This document shows positions 24,301-29,164 of a DNA stretch of 29,164 bases, in pieces (the first letter of the stretch is position 1; every line of letters starts with the position of its first letter). A program made the translations under genes and the position numbers. The stretch lies in NCBI GenBank assembly GCA_964432875.1, contig CAYSPJ010000063.1, positions 1 to 29,164 of the forward strand. The letters are read 5' to 3'. This DNA is from JACJYE01 sp964432875. Lineage in GTDB: Bacteria; Bacteroidota; Bacteroidia; Chitinophagales; Saprospiraceae. The notes under the pieces are model-generated. The model was not told the DNA's origin. It was given only the letters and a program-made list of their open reading frames with translations, and did no database searches.

Positions 24301-26748
24301 CTCAAAAGCAGCAGTGCCATCAGCCAGCCCAAAACAACTGACATCAGCCACTATGGCCTGAGCCTGTAAGGCCTCCGGTTGGCCTACCGTGGCCTGCGTC
24401 GTGCCCGGGCAGCCCGTGCTGTCAATGACTTGGATGGTGTATACCCCCGCCAGAAGGCTGGTAAAAAAGCCGTCATTACTGGTCTCGTTGCCCAGCACGA
24501 AAGTATAGGGCGCTGTACCCCCAGAAGCAAGGATGGATAGGCTGCCATCAGCGCTGCCAAAACAACTGGCATCGACAATATTGCCAATCACGACCTCGGC
24601 CGGCGTACAATCTGGAGTGGCACATTCAATGGTGGCCTCAAATCCCGGGCATTGCCCCAGCGCCCGAACCCTGAAATTCATGGCGGTGGACAAGGGCAAG
24701 CCACCTACCGTATGCTGGTTCTGACCATTCACTGGCTGCCAGCCAGTATTATCCACATTCACCTCATAAGCCCCCGCCCCCGGCACTGCTGGCCAGGCAA
24801 TGGTAATGCTATTGTTGGTGATGACTGCACAGCTAAGCTGTGGCGCGGCCAGGGCAGGCAGTACCTCAATCGTGATGGTATCACTGGTCTGGCAACCATA
24901 AGAGTCGGTAGCCGTCATGACATAAGTCGTGGTCGTATCCGGGAAAGCCAAAGGGGCGGGGCAATCGGTACAGCTCAGCCCAGCGGCTGGCTGCCAGTCG
25001 TATTGAATCTCGTAAATAGGGTTGAATGTGATAGACCAGCGGTTGAGCGTGCCTATGTCTGGAGCAAACTTATCAAAAAGCGAAAGGCGCCAAATGCCGT
25101 TGGTGGGCCGGCTTTCCCCATAAAGATCATCCCAAAGCCCTTCGGGCAGCCATTCTCCGGTGAAGGGCTGATCGGCCAAAGTAGCAGTAGTGATCGGCCT
25201 GACCGCAGTTGGGGTGAAGCAAGTGCCGATAAAATCATCCCCGGGGTTGCCAATATCCGTGACCAGCTCCATAAATTGCCCGCCGGGAGAGAGGAGGTAC
25301 ATCCTCATATCATCCACCCATCTGTGGCGTAAATCATCGATACAAACCGATTGGATTACGCCGGGGCCCAGCGTCGGCGGCAGCACCCCGGCTACCTGTA
25401 TATTGGAATACAGGGTCACCCCTGCTGGCAGGATTACGATGGTATCCTGGCTATGAAAAGTCAGTGGCTCAGGCAGGGGTACATCCAGGGTGCCATCCAG
25501 TAGGATGGTATCGCCTTGGCATAAGGTCACATCGGCCCCCAAATCGGCTGGCACCAATGGGTTGTCTTTGATGAGGATCATGATTGTATCGCGGTTGCAG
25601 ACGTCGCGCTGGATGTCAATCATCAAAGTTTCTACCCCTTCTGGCATATCGTCTTCAAAGGCGATTAGGGGGATACTCACCGTACTATCGCCCGCCGGGA
25701 TGAACAGCCCGGGAGGAATCAGGGAGTAATCCACTCCGTTTTCCGCCGTACCAAAGATAGTATAGTCAATCGGATAGTCATTTTCCACGCTGAAAGGCAA
25801 GGAAAAAGAAAGCAGCCCCTCGGAACAACCCTCAGCGATGGAACCATCCAGGCTAGCGGTAGCCACATCCACCTTGAGTGAGCCGGTGCCAAAGCTACGC
25901 GCTTCGAGGAAAACCCCCGAATCCCATCCAGAATCCGAGACATCACAAATGACTAATTTGATGGTGTAGGTGCTACACGGCACGACGATGGCTTCCGCCA
26001 TAAAAACATCGGTATAACCATCGAAGACGGGCTGGGTAGGGGTGCTGTTGCTGTTGTAGAACTCCGAATAAGCCAACGAGCCATTGGGCGGGGTGCAGTT
26101 AGCAATAGCCCCACCCGAAGAGCCGACCTGGCCAGGGTTGACATTATTGATCGTCACGGGCAGGTTGGTGCCGGGTACGCGAGCGATGTTCATGGCACCA
26201 TTAGTATAGGGGCCATTGATGCCTGGCCCGCTGATGAAGAAGCCGAAGATATCATTGTATGGCGTACAGACGAATTCCGGGTATTCTTCCGAAGCAAATA
26301 CATAACGGAAGCGGAGCGTATCCGAAATAGGGATAAAAGTAATGGTATAACTCACCATATCGTGGATGGGGTTCCCCCCGGCTATCTGCAACATATCGGG
26401 GTCGAAAGCGGGCCCGGAAGTGGCGCTGCTGGACTGCTGCGTACCTAGCCCCTCCACTCCTACTCCAGCTGGGCCAGAGACTGCAAAGCCAGTAGACATG
26501 ACAATACCCCGGCTGATGTTCACGGCATTTTCTCCATCTTTGAAAAAACCGACCGCGGCAGCAGAGCCTGAATACTGCACGTCGAGCACTTCTACCCCTT
26601 CACCCAGAAAAACATTGGTAATCAAGTTCAAGGGGGTAATAGGGGCGGTGTTAGCCACCTCCATGTTTTGAGCGCTCAAGGAGTTGTAAAAAGCAGCCAA
26701 AGCCAAGAGGAGCAGGCTGGAGCAGCTTTTTATGAAAAGTGATTTCAT
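21304..26748 (-). CDS. Giant SprB-repeat surface protein with T9SS type B sorting domain (paralog B)
   Basis: 1814 residues. Domains in order: signal peptide (1-26, LLLLALAAFYNSLSA); choice-of-anchor-L-like domain (about 28-290; SGSAAAVGFFKDGENAVNIS, YVFASEEYPEFVCTPYNDIF, FFISGPGI, VPGTNLPVTINNVN); a Calx-beta-like domain (about 300-397; GTAENGVDYSLIPPGLFIPA); a P-domain-like beta module (about 455-577; SVCIDDLRHRWVDDMRMYLL); an FN3-like module (about 630-715); twelve SprB-type repeats (about 723-1629); an Ig-like pre-CTD domain with LSCFDCLNP; and a type B CTD (about 1718-1814; LVPTGFTPNGDNYNDILLVH, FRVFDRWGELLFEAADF, ending NTTLIR). The stalk and CTD are paralogous to the 1830-residue protein, but the head is different. 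It has no SprF-like gene of its own directly downstream; the isoaspartyl peptidase follows. It may share the SprF-like protein further along. Confidence 0.93.
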   Translation of the reverse strand: MKSLFIKSCSSLLLLALAAFYNSLSAQNMEVANTAPITPLNLITNVFLGEGVEVLDVQYSGSAAAVGFFKDGENAVNISRGIVMSTGFAVSGPAGVGVEGLGTQQSSSATSGPAFDPDMLQIAGGNPIHDMVSYTITFIPISDTLRFRYVFASEEYPEFVCTPYNDIFGFFISGPGINGPYTNGAMNIARVPGTNLPVTINNVNPGQVGSSGGAIANCTPPNGSLAYSEFYNSNSTPTQPVFDGYTDVFMAEAIVVPCSTYTIKLVICDVSDSGWDSGVFLEARSFGTGSLKVDVATASLDGSIAEGCSEGLLSFSLPFSVENDYPIDYTIFGTAENGVDYSLIPPGLFIPAGDSTVSIPLIAFEDDMPEGVETLMIDIQRDVCNRDTIMILIKDNPLVPADLGADVTLCQGDTILLDGTLDVPLPEPLTFHSQDTIVILPAGVTLYSNIQVAGVLPPTLGPGVIQSVCIDDLRHRWVDDMRMYLLSPGGQFMELVTDIGNPGDDFIGTCFTPTAVRPITTATLADQPFTGEWLPEGLWDDLYGESRPTNGIWRLSLFDKFAPDIGTLNRWSITFNPIYEIQYDWQPAAGLSCTDCPAPLAFPDTTTTYVMTATDSYGCQTSDTITIEVLPALAAPQLSCAVITNNSITIAWPAVPGAGAYEVNVDNTGWQPVNGQNQHTVGGLPLSTAMNFRVRALGQCPGFEATIECATPDCTPAEVVIGNIVDASCFGSADGSLSILASGGTAPYTFVLGNETSNDGFFTSLLAGVYTIQVIDSTGCPGTTQATVGQPEALQAQAIVADVSCFGLADGTAAFEVMGGSGPFVFSWSDGQTDSLAVGLAAGQYTVDVLDANGCSITYSTEVSQPDELSLLVAIDSVQCNGQADGRAQVSVIGGTPNYEYTFSMGATVGPSPNEAINLTAGPYSVVVTDANGCQQSGDFLVEEPVALQVEINTTDVLCAGGADGSAAAVVSGGSGPYSFRWENESGQAISLDAVAASLPAGVYTLHLQDRNACLLEETVGVDEPDSLLLQATVQAASCQGVADGAISLEVTGGIPDYIYTWSDIGNAAASRSGLGAGTYQVVVADANGCERVLDFAVDSPQALALVLEASPASCFGFADGQALVEVSGGTGDYTYLWSNGQEGAVASGLAAGTVSVFVEDSNGCEISGSISIGEPPALALDLTAREPACFGSSDGTISAMPQGGVGGYLYAWSNGQTSPDASGLPAGLHTVTVTDANGCEITNSIALSQPQELTSTMAAQTASCLPTPDGSATISGQGGTPPYSYLWSNGAQAATAQGLAAGQYTVTLTDANGCTLSDTALVEGIPPINLLLTFSNVSCQGGSDGRASVVASGGSGDYTYLWGNGLADNSEVNGLLAGNYNLLVTDALGCTATASFFVSQPPALVADTEMDMVSCSGGADGRLRLQPRGGTPPYSAVWSTGATGSLLDGLSVGNYSATVTDALGCTAFVAAVVIEARPVDITLEIGAVKCYGESTGGARALVSGGVAPYSYQWSTGASTAVLEAAPSGDYTLSITDAAGCELIEEIFIPQPEAPLSAAVKAFPVSCFGADDGRLELTAAGGTPGYRYSLDGQNYVGSSAFIRMKPGIYRPMLEDANGCRLTLDQAAVREPVPILVDLGGTQSVDYGASLTMYPDIQGGQGSLSYEWFPQDSSLLSCFDCLNPIVTPPYQIGLRLIVTDANNCRGEGFVNLYARKDRPILVPTGFTPNGDNYNDILLVHARQDVEVRILTFRVFDRWGELLFEAADFAPNDSTIGWDGTFRGQPTQAGVYIWEALVEYPDKEQRAFNGNTTLIR
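21862..24585 (-). repeat. Twelve tandem SprB-type repeats in paralog B
   Basis: Openings in order: DASCFGSADG, DVSCFGLADG, SVQCNGQADG, DVLCAGGADG, AASCQGVADG, PASCFGFADG, EPACFGSSDG, TASCLPTPDG, NVSCQGGSDG, MVSCSGGADG, AVKCYGESTG, PVSCFGADDG. Most units close with D-A-N-G-C or a close variant, and many share the core Y-L/T-W-S-N-G. Nearly every opening has ADG/SDG, a tighter consensus than in paralog A. Confidence 0.9.
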
Positions 26749-26841
26749 AAGCCTGTTTTATTCAAATCGCCGCCGCTGGCAAAGGCACGGGTGGCTAAAA
26801 GTCAGGTGATTTTAATGGTTTCCGCAGCATCGCGCGTACAG

Positions 26842-26849
26842 TAAAGATA
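26842..26849 (-). promoter_or_regulatory. -7-like element for paralog B
   Basis: TATCTTTA on the minus strand matches TAnnTTTG in 7 of 8 places, with TTTA 22 nt upstream. Predicted leader about 90 nt. It would head a transcript through paralog B and perhaps the peptidase. Confidence 0.4.
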
Positions 26850-26960
26850 CGCTTCTTTGCTTTTTATGCCATAAAATTATGGTTTTTACTGGAAACAAAG
26901 CTCATACTTTGGGAAATATCAATATTTGTAGCAGGTTAGACATAAACTCGAGGCGGGATA

Positions 26961-27060
26961 NNNNNNNNNNNNNNNNNNNNNNNNNNNNNNNNNNNNNNNN
27001 NNNNNNNNNNNNNNNNNNNNNNNNNNNNNNNNNNNNNNNNNNNNNNNNNNNNNNNNNNNN
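26961..27060. other. Assembly gap (100 N)
   Basis: Exactly 100 N between paralog B and sppA; real length unknown, so their adjacency is a scaffold inference. Confidence 0.97.
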
Positions 27061-27075
27061 TTTTAAAAGTCAGGC

Positions 27076-27083
27076 TACCTTTG
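27076..27083 (+). promoter_or_regulatory. -7 element for sppA
   Basis: TACCTTTG matches TAnnTTTG exactly; predicted start near 27090, leader about 20 nt. The -33 position lies in the gap and cannot be checked. Confidence 0.5.
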
Positions 27084-27108
27084 AGCAGTTTATAAAACCA
27101 CCAAACAA

Positions 27109-28881
27109 ATGGCACAATTTTTCAAGTTTTTGCTCGCCTCTTGCTTAGGCATTTTCCTTTCGATTTTCCTGCTTTTTGCGGTCGGCGGGCTCATCCTTGC
27201 CGGTATCGCTAAAAAGGCAGACCAACCCAAGGCTATCGGCCCCAACTCGGTTTTGCACCTCACTTTCGACAAGCAAATCCCAGAACAGACTAACAACCTG
27301 GAGATCAACCCCTTTGACTTGAAGCAAAAAAAGACTTTGGGCCTGCAGGATATCCTGGAAAGCCTCAAACAGGCTAAAGAAGACGATAACATCAAAGGCA
27401 TCTTTTTGGAGCCTGAAGCATTGGCTGGCAGTGGGCTGGCTACTGCCTCGGTTTTGAGGGAGGCGCTGCTGGATTTTAAAGAAAGCGGCAAATTCATCAT
27501 CGCTTATTCAAAAGCCTACTCTCAAGGCGGATACTATTTGGCGACTGCTGCCGATGAGATTGCGGTCTTCCCCATGGGCGTTGTCGATTTCCGGGGCTTC
27601 TCCGCTCAGATCCCTTTCTTTAAAGATATGCTCGACAAGATCGGCGTTGAGATGCAGGTCTTCTATGCTGGAAAGTTTAAAGGCGCCTCTGAGCCATACC
27701 GCCTCAATGAGATGAGCGAGGAAAACCGTACGCAAATCCGGGAATATCTCGATGGCATCTACCGCGTCTTCCTGGAAGACATCAGCGCCGGGCGCCAGCT
27801 CAGCGTAGCGCAACTGCGCCAACTGGCGGACGAATACGTCGGCCTTGACCCCCTTAAAGCTGTAGAAACGGGCCTGATCGACAAAGCGATCTATCGCGAT
27901 GAGGCACTGGTCATACTGCGCAGCCGTCTGGGCCTTGAGGAAGATGCTAAGATCGCCACCGTCACGATTGAGCAGTACCACCAGGCCAAGCCCAGCACTA
28001 AGAACTACAAGATAAAAGATAAAATAGCCGTCATCTATGCCGAGGGCACCATCCTCGATGGCGAAGGCCAACCCGGTAGCATCGGCGATGAAAAATACGC
28101 CAAACACATCACGTCCGCCCGCAAGGACAAGCGGATAAAAGCCATCGTCCTGCGCATCAATTCTCCTGGCGGCAGCGCGCTGGCTTCCGAAAATATTTGG
28201 CGCGAGCTCAGCCTGGCCAAAGCAGCTGGCAAGCCCATCGTCGTTAGCATGGGCGACTATGCTGCCTCCGGCGGCTACTACATCGCTGCTCCCGCCGACA
28301 CTATCTTTGCCGAGGCCAATACCCTCACTGGCTCCATCGGCGTGGTTGGTGCCATCCCCAACGCCAGTGTACTGTTAGACAATAAAATCGGCATCCACTT
28401 CGACTCGGTCAAGACCGGTACTTTCTCCAACGGCATCACGCCCTTCTATCCGCTTTCCCCCGCCGAGACGCAATTGATACAAAAACAAGTAGAACGCACT
28501 TATGAGAACTTCCTATTGCGCGTCAGCGAAGGCCGCAAAATGAGCCGCGACTCGGTACACGCCATCGCCCAGGGCCGCGTGTGGACTGGCGCGCGAGCCC
28601 TAGAAATCGGCTTGGTTGACCGCATCGGCGGCATGCCCGAAGCCTTGGCGGCAGCGGCAAGCCTGGCCGGCATCAGCGAGTACCGGATTGCAGAATACCC
28701 TATCGTGAAAGAACCGCTCCAGCAGCTCATCGAGCAATTGATGAACGGACAGGAAACCCGGGCGAACGCCCTGCTCAAAGCTCAGTTGGGCAACTACCTG
28801 CCTTACTACCGCTTCGTCCAGGAGTTGCAGGCTTCTAAAGGCATCCAGGCGCGGCTGCCCATTATCCTGCCTTTTGAGTGA
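27109..28881 (+). CDS. sppA: Signal peptide peptidase SppA, 67K type
   Basis: 590 residues, the usual length of the long (two-domain) form. One N-terminal membrane segment (about 5-34). The N-terminal S49 domain carries the catalytic Lys: FYAGKFKGASEPYRLNEMSE, with Lys191 equivalent to E. coli Lys209. The C-terminal S49 domain carries the nucleophile: GDYAASGGYYIAAPADTIFA, with Ser387 equivalent to E. coli Ser409, preceded by INSPGGSALASENIWRELSL and followed by ANTLTGSIGVVGAIPN. Both catalytic residues are present, so it should be active. It cleaves leftover signal peptides in the inner membrane with its active site on the periplasmic side. Start without Shine-Dalgarno (AACAAATGGC). It has its own promoter-like element and ends 38 bp before a strong terminator, so it appears monocistronic. 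Confidence 0.95.
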   Translation: MAQFFKFLLASCLGIFLSIFLLFAVGGLILAGIAKKADQPKAIGPNSVLHLTFDKQIPEQTNNLEINPFDLKQKKTLGLQDILESLKQAKEDDNIKGIFLEPEALAGSGLATASVLREALLDFKESGKFIIAYSKAYSQGGYYLATAADEIAVFPMGVVDFRGFSAQIPFFKDMLDKIGVEMQVFYAGKFKGASEPYRLNEMSEENRTQIREYLDGIYRVFLEDISAGRQLSVAQLRQLADEYVGLDPLKAVETGLIDKAIYRDEALVILRSRLGLEEDAKIATVTIEQYHQAKPSTKNYKIKDKIAVIYAEGTILDGEGQPGSIGDEKYAKHITSARKDKRIKAIVLRINSPGGSALASENIWRELSLAKAAGKPIVVSMGDYAASGGYYIAAPADTIFAEANTLTGSIGVVGAIPNASVLLDNKIGIHFDSVKTGTFSNGITPFYPLSPAETQLIQKQVERTYENFLLRVSEGRKMSRDSVHAIAQGRVWTGARALEIGLVDRIGGMPEALAAAASLAGISEYRIAEYPIVKEPLQQLIEQLMNGQETRANALLKAQLGNYLPYYRFVQELQASKGIQARLPIILPFE

Positions 28882-28919
28882 GTGAGCGTTGGATGAGGGT
28901 ACAGGACATACCAGTGTAA

Positions 28920-28959
28920 AAAAAAGCGGGCAATTGGAATTCCAATTGCCCGCTTTTTT
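28920..28959. terminator. Bidirectional intrinsic terminator (perfect 40-nt palindrome)
   Basis: AAGCGGGCAATTGG, AATT and its exact complement form a stem with A-tract on the left (28918-28925) and T-tract on the right (28954-28959). The two tracts make it usable for sppA on the plus strand and for the convergent tRNA-Leu on the minus strand. It contains a GAATTC at the centre. Confidence 0.9.
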
Positions 28960-28967
28960 AAATGTAG

Positions 28968-29051
28968 TGCCGAAAGGGGGAGTCGAACCCCCACGCCCGT
29001 AAGGACACACGCCCCTGAAACGTGCGCGTCTACCAATTCCGCCATTTCGGC
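28968..29051 (-). tRNA. tRNA-Leu (anticodon CAG)
   Basis: 84 nt on the minus strand. Acceptor arms GCCGAAA and TTTCGGC pair fully with discriminator A. D-arm GCGGAATTGGTAGACGC; anticodon stem CACGT/GCGTG with loop TTCAGGG, anticodon CAG (reads CUG); a long variable arm (TGTCCTTACGGGCG) typical of leucine tRNAs; T-arm GGGGG-TTCGACT-CCCCC. No CCA is encoded at the 3' end (CTA follows), so it must be added by nucleotidyltransferase. Confidence 0.95.
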
Positions 29052-29164
29052 TGTCGATCGCTATCGCTGAAAGCATGAGATATTCAGGGTGTCACATGCT
29101 TTGATAATCCGCTCCGAGGCTTGCTAAAGAGCGGGATAAACTTCTCGCCCCACCTCGCTTTGCT

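Larger units (their letters stand above)
26749..27108. other. Divergent intergenic region with assembly gap
   Basis: No gene seen on either side of the gap. It contains promoter-like elements for paralog B (minus, 26842-26849) and for sppA (plus, 27076-27083); the sppA -33 region falls inside the gap. Confidence 0.7.

Noticed and set aside
14159..24585. Repeated short DNA blocks considered as a CRISPR array
   Set aside because: The period is about 200-240 bp, the blocks are diverged and encode in-frame SprB protein repeats; no short identical direct repeats with unique spacers.
24652..25332. 226-residue plus-strand open frame within adhesin B
   Set aside because: Antisense shadow of the P-domain/FN3 region; no signal peptide or domain.
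27508..28107. 199-residue minus-strand open frame within sppA
   Set aside because: Antisense shadow; the sppA frame has both catalytic residues and full length.
29070..29102. 8-bp inverted repeat AAAGCATG/CATGCTTT upstream of the tRNA
   Set aside because: No T-tract and no clear promoter link; a repeat this short is expected by chance.

Overview
The window looks like a chromosomal scaffold piece from a fairly GC-rich member of the Bacteroidota, most like the Saprospiria (Lewinella/Haliscomenobacter/Phaeodactylibacter relatives). The support is: two giant proteins with SprB-type repeats and C-terminal T9SS type B sorting domains, a PorP/SprF-family protein directly downstream of one of them, Bacteroidota-type -7 promoter elements (TAnnTTTG) upstream of several genes, start codons without Shine-Dalgarno sequences, and families common in this phylum (DUF1573, DUF4349, 2TM domain, SppA, fused E1 alpha/beta). 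The species assignment is inference. Three runs of exactly 100 N (2528-2627, 5047-5146, 26961-27060) are scaffold gaps of unknown true size; the first removes the end of the ubiD-like gene and the second the N-terminal part of a hypothetical gene.

Layout. 1-691: the N-terminal part of an AAA-ATPase-like (DUF1703/PF09820-type) protein on the minus strand, running off the edge. It is divergent from a UbiD-family decarboxylase (872 to the gap), and the two are separated by twin promoters forming an inverted repeat. 2723-3376: a DUF4349 lipoprotein, convergent at 2 bp with a small outer-membrane beta-barrel protein (3379-4089, minus). 4237-8066, all minus: a penicillin-acylase family Ntn hydrolase followed 6 bp later by a small four-helix membrane protein, then (own promoter) an unrecognised gene and a 2TM-domain protein. 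8128-8679: a divergent lipoprotein. 8680-9164: an AT-rich intergenic stretch with a possible small RNA and two good terminators. 9165-9638: an exported DUF1573 protein (minus). 10007-12409: a fused E1 alpha/beta 2-oxoacid dehydrogenase. 12629-12982: a DUF6249-like membrane protein.

The accessory core is 12998-26748, all on the minus strand. In transcription order: a 1814-aa SprB-repeat adhesin (26748-21304), a lipoprotein isoaspartyl peptidase/type 2 asparaginase (21152-20106), a 1830-aa SprB-repeat adhesin (19651-14159) and a PorP/SprF-like outer-membrane protein (14062-12998). The two giants share a stalk (P-domain-like, FN3-like, 10-12 SprB repeats, a pre-CTD Ig-like domain and the type B CTD) but carry different N-terminal heads: CUB-like plus PKD in one, choice-of-anchor-L plus Calx-beta-like in the other. 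The reading is that T9SS exports both giants, the SprF-like protein helps to attach at least one of them, and the enzyme between them may act on isoaspartyl products; that last link is inference. 27109-28881 is a 67K-type SppA protease with its own promoter. It ends at a perfect 40-nt palindromic terminator shared with a convergent tRNA-Leu(CAG).
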